This document shows positions 7,620 to 14,134 of a stretch of 16,302 nucleotides of DNA, in pieces. A program made the position numbers and the translations under genes. Numbering within the stretch: position 1 is the stretch's first letter; every line of letters begins with the position of its first letter. The notes beneath the pieces are model-generated. The model worked only from the letters and a program-made list of their open reading frames with translations, did not search any database and was not told the origin of the DNA. Origin of the DNA: DATLSM01 sp035534175 (lineage in GTDB: Bacteria > Actinomycetota > Thermoleophilia > Solirubrobacterales > 70-9); NCBI GenBank assembly GCA_035534175.1, contig DATLSM010000029.1, positions 1 to 16,302 on the forward strand, given 5' to 3'.

Positions 7620-8876
7620 GTGACCCGCTTCACCGAGACCCTGCTACCCACCTTGAGGGAGGCGCCCGCCGATGCGGAGGCCCTTTCGCACAAGCTGATG
7701 GTCAGGGCCGGATTGGTTCGCCAGCTGGGGGCCGGCCTGTGGACCTACCTGCCGGCGGGATGGCGGGTGCTGCGCAAGGTGCAGGCCGTGATCCGGGAGG
7801 AGATGGAGGCGATCGGGTGCCAGGAGATGCTGATGCCCTTGCTCCAGCCGGCCGAGATCTGGGAAGCGACCGGCCGTTACGGGATCGAGGAGATGTTCAA
7901 GCTGTCTGACCGTAAGGGGTCTCCGCTGGTGCTGGCGATGACCCATGAGGAGTGCGTCACCCATCACGTTGGGCGCGAGGTCCGCTCCTACCGCGACCTG
8001 CCGCTGGCCCTCTTTCACATCCAGACCAAGGAGCGCGACGAGCCGCGGCCGCGGGCGGGGGTACTGAGGACCCGCGAGTTCACGATGAAGGACGCCTACT
8101 CCTTCGACCGCGACGTCGCCGGCCTGGAGCGCTCCTACCAGCGCCAGACCGAGGCCTATGCGCGGATCTTTGACCGCTGCGGGCTGAGCTGGTACCGGGT
8201 CGAGTCCGATGTGGGGATGATGGGCGGCTCCGGCGCCGACGAGTACATGGCGCCCTGCGCGGCTGGGGAGGATGAGATCGCCCTGGCCCCCGGCTTCGCC
8301 GCCAACGTGGAGGTGACCGAGCTGCGCTCCGGCGATCCCGGCCCCAACGGCGGCACGGTCGAGGTCGTGCCGGCGATTGAGATCGGCAACATCTTCAAGC
8401 TCGGCACCCGCTACTCCGAGCCGCTGGGCGCCACCTTCATCGACGAGGACGGGGAGGAGCGCCCGATCGTGATGGGCAGCTACGGGATCGGCCCGGCACG
8501 CGTTCTCGCCGCCGCGATCGAGCAGGGCGCCGACGAGCGCGGCATCGTCTGGCCGGCCGCCATCGCTCCCTGGCAGGTCCACCTCGTCTCCCTCGCCAAA
8601 GCAGGCGAGTCCGAGCGGGAGGTCGCTGACCGCCTCTACCAGGAGCTGCGCTCGGCGCTGGGAAACGAGGTGCTCTACGACGATCGCGACGCCGGGGCGG
8701 GGGAGAAGCTGACCGACGCCGAGCTGCTCGGCTGCCCGCTGCGGATCGTGGTCGGGCGCCGCGGCCTCGCCGAGGGAATTGTCGAGGCCACTGAGCGTGC
8801 CGGCGGCGCCGAGCACGGGCTGCCCGTGGAGGATGCCGCCGAGCGGGCGCTCGGGATCCTCGATGGCCAGAACTGA
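7620..8876 (+). CDS. proS: Prolyl-tRNA synthetase, short form without INS editing domain
   Basis: Class II synthetase charging tRNA-Pro with proline. The start GTG at 7620 gives TRFTETLLPTLREAPADAEA, matching the bacterial family's N-terminus. Motif 1 lies near RVLRKVQAVIREEM, THEECVTHHV follows, motif 2 is FHIQTKERDEPRPRAGVLR, and motif 3 is MGSYGIGPARVLAAAIEQ; the C-terminal anticodon-binding domain is present. At 418 residues it is about 150 shorter than E. coli ProRS (572). The missing part is the INS domain between motifs 2 and 3, which removes misacylated Ala-tRNA-Pro: the sequence runs from ALAPGFAANVEVTELRSGDP straight to IEIGNIFKLGTRYSEPLGA. Synthetases of this length are known from alphaproteobacteria. 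Proofreading would then need a free-standing ProXp-type deacylase elsewhere. Its last 14 bases overlap pgsA. Confidence 0.96.
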   Translation: MTRFTETLLPTLREAPADAEALSHKLMVRAGLVRQLGAGLWTYLPAGWRVLRKVQAVIREEMEAIGCQEMLMPLLQPAEIWEATGRYGIEEMFKLSDRKGSPLVLAMTHEECVTHHVGREVRSYRDLPLALFHIQTKERDEPRPRAGVLRTREFTMKDAYSFDRDVAGLERSYQRQTEAYARIFDRCGLSWYRVESDVGMMGGSGADEYMAPCAAGEDEIALAPGFAANVEVTELRSGDPGPNGGTVEVVPAIEIGNIFKLGTRYSEPLGATFIDEDGEERPIVMGSYGIGPARVLAAAIEQGADERGIVWPAAIAPWQVHLVSLAKAGESEREVADRLYQELRSALGNEVLYDDRDAGAGEKLTDAELLGCPLRIVVGRRGLAEGIVEATERAGGAEHGLPVEDAAERALGILDGQN

Positions 8877-9519
8877 CCCCTTTGGCCGCGGTCGATTGCG
8901 CCGGCTCTTCGGGCTGGACCGCAGCGGCGCCAAACCTGGTCAAACCCGCAGCGGTGAGCCGCTGCGCCCGTGGACGGTCCCCAATCTCATCGGCTATGTC
9001 CGGCTTGCGGCCTTGCCGCTCTTCCTCTACCTGGCCTTGGAATCGGGCGACGGCCGCAGCGCACCGGCTGCCATCGTCTTCTGGCTGATCGCCGCCGGCG
9101 ATTATCTCGATGGCTTCCTCGCCCGCCTCACCGGCCAGTACAGCCGCCTGGGGACGCTGCTGGATCCACTGGTCGATCGCCTCACCATCCTCTCCGGCGC
9201 CGTCGTCTGCTGGTATTTCGAACTGCTGCCCCGCTGGGCGCTGGCGCTACTCGCCCTGCGAGAGGTGGCGATGCTGCTGCTCGCCCAATACGGGCTGCGC
9301 AACGGCGTAGACGTGGAGGTCAACTGGCCGGGTCGGATCTCGGTCTTTCCAATCATGGGGGGGATCTTCTGCGCCCTGGTGTTCGCCGGCTGGGTTCCAG
9401 CGGCACTGTTGATCGTCGGCCTGGCGTTGGCGATCCTCGCCACCGTCCTCTACGCCCGGCGCGGTCTGCGCGCCGTGCGCCGGGCGCGCGGGCTGCAAGC
9501 AAAACCGCATTCTCGCTAA
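8863..9519 (+). CDS. pgsA: CDP-alcohol phosphatidyltransferase (PgsA-like)
   Basis: Membrane enzyme that transfers a phosphatidyl group from CDP-diacylglycerol to an alcohol, most likely glycerol 3-phosphate (phosphatidylglycerophosphate synthase). The full catalytic motif D-x2-D-G-x2-A-R-x8-G-x3-D-x3-D is present as DYLDGFLARLTGQYSRLGTL and DPLVD. About 40 basic cytoplasmic residues precede the first of some five or six membrane helices, and the tail is Arg-rich. The ATG at 8863 (218 residues) overlaps proS by 14 bases; an in-frame ATG at 8779 would overlap by nearly 100 and is rejected. The placement before a GarA-like gene resembles mycobacterial pgsA2. A cardiolipin- or inositol-phosphate-type acceptor cannot be excluded. 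Confidence 0.88.
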   Translation: MARTDPFGRGRLRRLFGLDRSGAKPGQTRSGEPLRPWTVPNLIGYVRLAALPLFLYLALESGDGRSAPAAIVFWLIAAGDYLDGFLARLTGQYSRLGTLLDPLVDRLTILSGAVVCWYFELLPRWALALLALREVAMLLLAQYGLRNGVDVEVNWPGRISVFPIMGGIFCALVFAGWVPAALLIVGLALAILATVLYARRGLRAVRRARGLQAKPHSR

Positions 9520-9522
9520 ACC

Positions 9523-9539
9523 TTCAACCTTCAGTTGAA
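9523..9539. promoter_or_regulatory. Palindromic operator candidate over the -35 box
   Basis: TTCAAC (9523-9528) and GTTGAA (9534-9539) form a perfect 6-bp inverted repeat with a 5-base spacer. Its right arm overlaps the -35 hexamer of the downstream promoter. AACCTT occurs three times in the same stretch (9519, 9526, 9538). A repressor bound here would block the polymerase; the binding protein is unknown. Confidence 0.5.
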
Positions 9540-9564
9540 CCTTGGACCGCGGTCGACCTATAAT
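9535..9564 (+). promoter_or_regulatory. Near-consensus sigma-70 type promoter for the rsiG-like gene
   Basis: TTGAAC (9535-9540) lies 18 bp from a perfect TATAAT (9559-9564). Transcription would start near 9571, giving a leader of about 40 bases. It starts just after the pgsA stop (9517-9519) and is the clearest two-box promoter in the window, probably serving the rsiG-like, FHA and merR genes. Confidence 0.75.
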
Positions 9565-9580
9565 CGTCGCAGCAGCCACC

Positions 9581-9595
9581 GGAGGCGATGCCTCC
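9581..9595 (+). promoter_or_regulatory. Leader hairpin upstream of the rsiG-like gene
   Basis: GGAGGC (9581-9586) pairs with GCCTCC (9590-9595) around a 3-base loop (GAT). The stem would hide a strong GGAGG and an ATG (9588) that opens only a 23-codon frame, leaving the AAGGAG at 9601-9606 free for the real start. It may steer initiation or control translation. Confidence 0.45.
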
Positions 9596-9610
9596 CGATC
9601 AAGGAGCGCG

Positions 9611-9880
9611 ATGGAGGACACCTTTCCCGATCTGGGCTCACTCTCCGACACGGAGCTGAAGGAGCTGATCGACAAGCTGACCGAGGAGGAGAACGAGATC
9701 TCCTACAAACGCCGCGTCCTGCACGGAAAGATCGACATCCTCCGGGCGGAGCTGGTCAACCGGCTGCGAGACAAACGAGAGCGCGGCGACACCCTGTTCT
9801 CCGGCGATGACGTGAGGCAGCTGACCGAGATCCTCGCCGGCAAGGCGCAACCCGCACCCGAGGACGAGCCGGCCGCCTGA
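9611..9880 (+). CDS. RsiG-like c-di-GMP-responsive anti-sigma factor
   Basis: An 89-residue, mostly helical protein. Residues 27-42 fit the c-di-GMP-binding motif of RsiG, E(X)3S(X)2R(X)3Q(X)3D, as E27, S31, R34, H38 and D42, so the motif Gln is His; the following DILRAEL also fits the family. In Streptomyces, RsiG holds the sporulation sigma factor WhiG when loaded with c-di-GMP and has two motifs; the Rubrobacter protein has one and acts as a homodimer. This protein also has one, suggesting a homodimer. After the coiled-coil part comes FSGDDVRQLTEIL and an acidic, proline-rich tail. The ATG at 9611 follows AAGGAG (4-base spacer); an ATG at 9542 would begin upstream of the TATAAT box. No sigma factor is in the window, so the partner is unknown. 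Confidence 0.8.
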   Translation: MEDTFPDLGSLSDTELKELIDKLTEEENEISYKRRVLHGKIDILRAELVNRLRDKRERGDTLFSGDDVRQLTEILAGKAQPAPEDEPAA

Positions 9881-9896
9881 GCGCCCGGAGGCGACC

Positions 9897-10373
9897 ATGG
9901 CCGTCCACTGCCCCGAGTGCGGGTTCGCCAACCCCGAGGGAGCCAACTACTGCCAGAAGTGCGGCGCCTATCTCGGCGGCGGCCCCGGCGAGGGTGGAGA
10001 GGACCCGACGACGATGACCTACACCGTCGATGAGACCGGCGACATGCAGCCGATCGACATCGACGAGGTGGTCGAGCGGGCGGGCGCCGCCTTGGTCATC
10101 CGCTCGGGCGGAGGGCGGGCGGGCGAGAGCTTCACGATCGACGAAGACAGGGTCAGCATCGGACGCAGCCCCGACGCCGGCGTCTTCCTCGACGACGTCA
10201 CGGTGTCCCGCAACCACGCTCTGCTTGTCCGCCGCCGCGACGGCCTCTACATCGACGACCTCGGCTCACTCAACGGCACCTACGTCAACCGGCGCCGGAT
10301 CGAGTCGCACCGGCTCGGCGACGGCGACGAGATCCAGGTCGGCAAGTACAAGCTCAGCTTTCTGGAGAAGTAG
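9897..10373 (+). CDS. Zinc-ribbon FHA-domain protein, GarA/OdhI-like
   Basis: 158 residues. A zinc ribbon at the N-terminus (CPECG and CQKCG; Cys 5, 8, 19, 22) leads into a Gly-rich linker and then an FHA phosphothreonine-binding domain with GR at 89-90, SRNH at 104-107 and LGSLNGTYVN at 122-131. FLDDVTVSR, GSLNGTYVN and the GDEIQVGKYKLSFL end closely resemble mycobacterial GarA and corynebacterial OdhI, which bind and inhibit 2-oxoglutarate-metabolising enzymes until phosphorylated by Ser/Thr kinases. The GarA phospho-site is a Thr pair before the FHA domain; a Thr pair is present here at 38-39 (PTTMTYT). GarA has no zinc ribbon. The start has CGGAGG at 9886-9891. It lies 16 bases after the rsiG-like gene and just before the ftsR-like gene, as in mycobacteria. 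Control of 2-oxoglutarate metabolism is an inference. Confidence 0.85.
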   Translation: MAVHCPECGFANPEGANYCQKCGAYLGGGPGEGGEDPTTMTYTVDETGDMQPIDIDEVVERAGAALVIRSGGGRAGESFTIDEDRVSIGRSPDAGVFLDDVTVSRNHALLVRRRDGLYIDDLGSLNGTYVNRRRIESHRLGDGDEIQVGKYKLSFLEK

Positions 10374-10379
10374 GGTGCG

Positions 10380-11126
10380 ATGGCCGTATCGGAGAAACAG
10401 GTCCGCTCCCCCGGCTCGGCCAGCCGACCGCGCAAGGCGCTGACGATCGGCGCCGTCTGCAAGATCCTCCAGGCGGAGTTCGACGACGTCTCGATCTCCA
10501 AGATCCGCTATCTCGAGGACCAGAAGCTGCTGACTCCGCGCCGCACATCGGGCGGCTACCGGCTCTACAGCCAATCCGACGTGGAACGGCTGCGCACCAT
10601 CCTGCGCCTCCAGCGCGACGAGTTCCTGCCGCTGCGGGTGATTCGCCAGGAGCTGGCCGCGGGGGGCGACGTCGAGGTCAGCGGGACCCTCGAGCGCCGG
10701 CCCAACGTCGGAGCGGTGCGGCGAGCGATCCTCGTCAATACCTCCAGCGCCTATCTCAGCCTCGATGAGGTGGTCGAGGATACGGGCGCCCGAGAGGAGC
10801 TGGTCGCCGAACTTGAGAACTACGGAATCGTCCAACCCGAGAAGCGCGACAGCAAGTCCGTCTACGACGAGACGGACCGGGAGATCGTGCGCACCGCCAA
10901 CGAGCTCTCACGGGTCGGGGTGGGCGCGCGCAACCTGCGCGTCTTCCGTTCCTCCGCCGACCGCGAGGCCAACCTGCTGGAAGCCCTGCTGGGGCCCTCG
11001 CTTCGCTCCCGCAATCCCGAGCGCCGAAAGGAGGCGCTGGAGAGCCTGGAAAGCCTGGCGGCGACGGTCGGCCACCTCAAGCACCTGCTGCTGGTCCGCG
11101 ATCTGCGGCGCCTAGCGGGCGAGTAG
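10380..11126 (+). CDS. ftsR: MerR-family transcriptional regulator, FtsR-like
   Basis: 248 residues. An N-terminal winged helix-turn-helix of MerR type (about residues 21-76) contains LTIGAVCKILQAEFDDVSIS, KIRYLEDQKLLTPRRTSGGY and RLYSQSDVERLRTILRLQRD, then FLPLRVIRQEL. This closely matches the actinobacterial family of mycobacterial Rv1828 and corynebacterial FtsR, the latter an activator of ftsZ. The C-terminal half (about 115-248) contains a second helix-turn-helix-like part (YLSLDEVVEDTGA) and a helical dimerisation region; no metal-binding Cys cluster is seen. It follows the GarA-like gene by 6 bases, the same adjacency as garA-Rv1828 and odhI-ftsR, which supports the call. The target genes cannot be told from this window. 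Confidence 0.85.
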   Translation: MAVSEKQVRSPGSASRPRKALTIGAVCKILQAEFDDVSISKIRYLEDQKLLTPRRTSGGYRLYSQSDVERLRTILRLQRDEFLPLRVIRQELAAGGDVEVSGTLERRPNVGAVRRAILVNTSSAYLSLDEVVEDTGAREELVAELENYGIVQPEKRDSKSVYDETDREIVRTANELSRVGVGARNLRVFRSSADREANLLEALLGPSLRSRNPERRKEALESLESLAATVGHLKHLLLVRDLRRLAGE

Positions 11127-11136
11127 TCCGAGCCCG

Positions 11137-11601
11137 ATGTCGCGAGTGGTCCGCCGCCGCACTATCGCGGCTCCCGTGGGCGAGGTTTGGGCCCTCGTCT
11201 CGGACCCCTACAGCCTGCCCCGCTGGTGGCCGCGCACGACGAGGGTCGAGAACGTCGAGCGCCGGAGCGCCGGCCGGCGCAGCCACTGGACGAAGGTGCT
11301 GGAGACGACCGAGGGGCGGGGGGTTCGCGCCGATTACCGCTGCGTCAGCTCGGCTGAGGGCCAGCGCTACGTCTGGGAGCAGCAGCTGGAGGACACGCCT
11401 TTCGCCCGCCACCTGCGCGAGGCGGGCGTGGAGATCCGCCTGCGGTCCGAGGGGGGAGGGACCAAAGTCAGCCTGGCGTCCAAGCAGGTGCTGCGGGGGC
11501 TGTCGCGGCTGGGTTCTCCGCTGATGCGTCGGGGGCAGGGGGCGATCCTCGAGGAGGCACTGGACGGGATCGAACGGGCGCTCACCGTGGCGGAGAGTTG
11601 A
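11137..11601 (+). CDS. SRPBCC-fold (START/polyketide cyclase-like) protein
   Basis: 154 residues, predicted soluble. The N-terminus (RRRTIAAPVGEVWALVSDPY followed by SLPRWWP) is typical of the SRPBCC superfamily: a first strand, the APVGEVW helix and the Trp-rich W-P segment. A long C-terminal helix (EEALDGIERAL) would close the hydrophobic cavity. Members bind lipids or other hydrophobic ligands, and this sequence does not tell which. It begins 10 bases after the MerR gene and ends 1 base before the FAD-oxidase start, so the last two are probably co-translated; a role with that lipid-type oxidase is possible but unproven. No Shine-Dalgarno sequence is evident. Confidence 0.8.
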   Translation: MSRVVRRRTIAAPVGEVWALVSDPYSLPRWWPRTTRVENVERRSAGRRSHWTKVLETTEGRGVRADYRCVSSAEGQRYVWEQQLEDTPFARHLREAGVEIRLRSEGGGTKVSLASKQVLRGLSRLGSPLMRRGQGAILEEALDGIERALTVAES

Positions 11602-11602
11602 G

Positions 11603-13228
11603 GTGGGCGGCCCGCGGCGCGACTTGAGGTGGTGGGGTTGGGGGGACCCGTCGATCTCCCCACGTCTGGACGGCGAGGCACTGGCGGTTCTGCGCGAGCG
11701 GATCGGCGAGCTGGAGCCACAGCCGCGGGCGGAGTCGCTGGAGAGGTTCAAGCTTCCCCCCGCTCAGCCACTGCCGCGGTCCGTGCTCGATGCGGTTGGC
11801 GAAGACTCGGTCTTCACCGGCGCTGAGGATCGCGTCCGCCACGCGAGCGGTCGCGGCTACCCCGACCTTGTCAGGCTGCGCCGCGGGAGCATCGATTCCG
11901 CGCCTGACGCGGTCCTCGTCCCCGCCGACGCCGACGCCGTGCGGCACGCGCTTCACGCCTGCGCGGCGGAGGGGGTGGGCGTGGTGCCATTCGGCGGCGG
12001 CACCAGCGTCGTCGGCGGGGTCGAGCCGCGACGGGGGGCGCACCGCTACCTGATCAGCCTCGACCTCAGCCGCCTGCGCGGGGTCGAGGTCGACCGCCTT
12101 TCGCTCACCGCCCGGCTGGGCGCCGGCCTGCGCGGCCCGGAGGCCGAGGCCGCCCTTCGCGCGCATGGATTGACCCTCGGGCATTTCCCTCAGTCATTCC
12201 AGTTCGCGACGATCGGGGGCTTCGCCGCGACCCGCTCCGCCGGGCAGGCCTCGAGCGGCTACGGGCGCTTCGACGCCATGGTCAGTTCGATCGCGCTGCT
12301 CGCTCCGGCGGCAGAGCTGCGCACCCTGGAGACACCGCATAGCGCCGCCGGGCCTGCGCTGAGAGAGCTGATCGTGGGCTCCGAGGGCGTCCTCGGCGTG
12401 ATCCCCGAGGTCCGGGTGAGGGTGCGCGCCGCGCCGCGCGCCCGGCGCTATGAGGGGTGGATGGCCGAGAGCTTTGAGGCGGGCACCGAGATCGTGCGGG
12501 GGCTGGCCCAGGGCACGGGTCTGCCGGACGTGATCCGCATCGCCGACGAGGAGGAGACGGCGGGCTCGCTGGCGCTCTCGGGGCCGCGCGGCGCAGCCGG
12601 TGCTCTGTTCGATCGCTACCTCGGGTTGCGCCGGCGGCGTGGCGGCTGCCTGATGATCATCGGGCTGGAGGGAGACGGGGAGTCGGTGGCCCGCCGCCGT
12701 GCCCTTGCGGCCCGCGCCCTGCGCGCCGGCGGAGCCGCCTACATCGGCGCGAGAGCCGGGCGCTCCTGGGAGCACGGCCGCTATCAGGGCCCCTACCTGC
12801 GCGACGCTCTGATGGACGTCGGCGCGATGGTCGAGACCCTGGAGACGGCGCACTCCTGGGCGCGAATCGGCGAGCTGCACGCAACGGTGGGTGCGGCGAT
12901 TCGCGGCTCGCTTGCCGCCCAGGGCACGCCGGGCCTCGTCTTTTGCCACCTCTCCCATGCCTACCCCGACGGCGCCTCCCTGTATTTCACCTTCATCTGC
13001 CGCGCCCGTCGCGGAGAGGAGATCGAGCAGTGGCGGGCGGTGAAGGGCGCCGCCTCCGCGGCGATCGTCGGCGCCGGCGCCACGATCACCCACCACCACG
13101 CGATCGGCCGCGATCACGCCCCCTACATGGAGGCGGAGGTGGGCAGGTCGGGCCTCGAGGTACTGCGAGCGCTGAAGGAGCGGCTCGATCCAACCGGCAT
13201 CATGAACCCCGAAAAGCTTCTCCTCTGA
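11603..13228 (+). CDS. FAD-binding oxidase, alkyl-dihydroxyacetonephosphate synthase-like
   Basis: 541 residues of the VAO/PCMH flavoprotein family. The N-terminal RWWGWGDP (9-16) is a hallmark of alkylglycerone-phosphate synthase (AGPS) relatives. The FAD domain has VPFGGGTSVVGG (128-139), HFPQSFQFATIGGFAATRSA and VGSEGVLGVIPEV (258-270). The C-terminal part has HGRYQGPYLRD (391-401), a THHHAIG stretch (496-502; AGPS uses a His triplet here) and the ending LDPTGIMNPEKLL. AGPS replaces the acyl chain of acyl-DHAP by a fatty alcohol, the step that forms the ether bond. Bacterial relatives are often annotated simply as FAD-binding oxidases, so ether-lipid synthesis is an inference. The GTG start at 11603 follows GGAGAG; coupling to the SRPBCC gene is likely. 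Confidence 0.85.
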   Translation: MGGPRRDLRWWGWGDPSISPRLDGEALAVLRERIGELEPQPRAESLERFKLPPAQPLPRSVLDAVGEDSVFTGAEDRVRHASGRGYPDLVRLRRGSIDSAPDAVLVPADADAVRHALHACAAEGVGVVPFGGGTSVVGGVEPRRGAHRYLISLDLSRLRGVEVDRLSLTARLGAGLRGPEAEAALRAHGLTLGHFPQSFQFATIGGFAATRSAGQASSGYGRFDAMVSSIALLAPAAELRTLETPHSAAGPALRELIVGSEGVLGVIPEVRVRVRAAPRARRYEGWMAESFEAGTEIVRGLAQGTGLPDVIRIADEEETAGSLALSGPRGAAGALFDRYLGLRRRRGGCLMIIGLEGDGESVARRRALAARALRAGGAAYIGARAGRSWEHGRYQGPYLRDALMDVGAMVETLETAHSWARIGELHATVGAAIRGSLAAQGTPGLVFCHLSHAYPDGASLYFTFICRARRGEEIEQWRAVKGAASAAIVGAGATITHHHAIGRDHAPYMEAEVGRSGLEVLRALKERLDPTGIMNPEKLLL

Positions 13229-13338
13229 GGTGGCGCGGCGTAGATCTGCGGCCGGTTCCGAGCGGCATATTCTTCCGCGTTCTTCATCGCCCGACGATCC
13301 CGCGGAGGCGAATTCCTCTCGGCCCCGTGCCCAACCCG

Positions 13339-13370
13339 ATGTAGACACATCCTTGTTAATGTAGTCACAT
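13339..13370. promoter_or_regulatory. Two-copy operator of the first toxin-antitoxin pair
   Basis: ATGTAGACACAT (13339-13350) and ATGTAGTCACAT (13359-13370) differ at one base and start 20 bases apart, about two helical turns, so both would lie on one face of the DNA. Each has ATGT/ACAT outer arms. The second copy covers the start of the antitoxin ATG. This is typical of autorepression by an antitoxin-toxin complex. The rest of the gap after the FAD oxidase (13229-13338) shows nothing recognisable. Confidence 0.65.
13357..13368 (+). promoter_or_regulatory. -10 element placed for a leaderless antitoxin transcript
   Basis: TAATGT (13357-13362) is followed by exactly six bases (AGTCAC) and the antitoxin ATG. 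No Shine-Dalgarno sequence or -35 box is visible. It lies within the second operator copy, so bound repressor would cover the promoter. Confidence 0.55.
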
Positions 13371-13647
13371 GGATGAGATCGGTGTCCGGGAGTTGAAGAC
13401 GAAATTGAGCAGCGTGCTGCACCGGGTCGATGAGGGTGAGCAGATTCGGGTGACGATGCGCGGCCGTCCCGTGGCCGACATCGTTCCCACGGGAATGCGT
13501 CGAGGGGACGAGCGTCTGCGTGAGCTTGTGGCTGAAGGAAGGCTCACCCCAGCCTCACGACCGCGACCGGCCTCCTCTCCCCGCCCGCTCGATACCGGGC
13601 GCTCGGCTTCGGCGATCGTCCTGGCCGAGCGCGACGACGAGCGTTGA
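13369..13647 (+). CDS. Phd/YefM-type antitoxin 1
   Basis: 92 residues. The N-terminal half is the Phd/YefM DNA-binding and dimerisation fold: GVRELKTKLSSVLHRVDEGE followed by QIRVTMRGRPVADIVP. The C-terminal half is Pro/Arg/Ser-rich and probably disordered until it wraps around the toxin. Antitoxins of this kind neutralise the partner and repress their own operon through palindromes like those found at its start. The gene ends in a one-base overlap with the toxin start (TGATG at 13645-13649), ensuring coupled synthesis. Confidence 0.88.
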   Translation: MDEIGVRELKTKLSSVLHRVDEGEQIRVTMRGRPVADIVPTGMRRGDERLRELVAEGRLTPASRPRPASSPRPLDTGRSASAIVLAERDDER

Positions 13648-14045
13648 TGCTCTACCTCGATGCGAGCGCGCTCGTCAAGCGCTACGTCGAGGAGGAGAGC
13701 AGCGAGTCGGTGTTACGGGCGATGGACCGCGCGAGTGCCTGGTCGATGTGCCGGATCGGCTATGTGGAGACAGTGCGCGCCGTCGCTGTGGCGGGCGGGC
13801 GGAAAGCCGTCAAGAGGTTCGAAGAGGACTGGTCCTCGTTCGACGTGATCGAGGTCGACACGGCGCTCGCCGAGCATGCTGCGCAACTGGCCCTCTCGGC
13901 CGAGCTGCACAGCCTCGACGCTCTGCATCTGGCCGCGGCGCTTGTCCTGCCCTCGGACGACTTGACCGTCGCCACCTGGGACGTGCGCCTGCATCGCGCC
14001 GTCGGCGACCAGGGCCTGGGGACGCTCCCAACGTCCCTGGGCTAG
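13647..14045 (+). CDS. vapC: PIN-domain toxin 1 (VapC family)
   Basis: 132 residues forming one PIN ribonuclease domain. All four acidic metal-binding positions are present: D5 (YLDASALVKRYVEEE), E41 (GYVETVRAV), D91 (SLDALHLAAAL) and D112 (TWDVRL). VapC toxins are Mg-dependent endoribonucleases that cleave tRNA or rRNA; the target cannot be predicted from this sequence. The ATG at 13647 overlaps the antitoxin stop by one base; a TTG one codon upstream is possible. The intact active site suggests a functional toxin. Confidence 0.92.
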   Translation: MLYLDASALVKRYVEEESSESVLRAMDRASAWSMCRIGYVETVRAVAVAGGRKAVKRFEEDWSSFDVIEVDTALAEHAAQLALSAELHSLDALHLAAALVLPSDDLTVATWDVRLHRAVGDQGLGTLPTSLG

Positions 14046-14134
14046 CCCAAACCAGCTGGCTTTCAGTGGAGACATGCTCTGGAAAGCTCGTGCAAGAACC
14101 GCATGCTGGCGGTGGTCAGCGCCTCGCATCCTGC

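Noticed and set aside
9588..9610. ATG at 9588 preceded by GGAGG as a start
   Set aside because: The spacing to GGAGG is only two bases, both lie in a hairpin, and the frame closes after 23 codons with no recognisable product. A role as a leader peptide is not excluded.
13229..13338. Possible tRNA or attachment site remnant before the toxin-antitoxin cluster
   Set aside because: No cloverleaf or T-loop sequence could be built, and no matching direct repeat was seen at the other end of the cluster.
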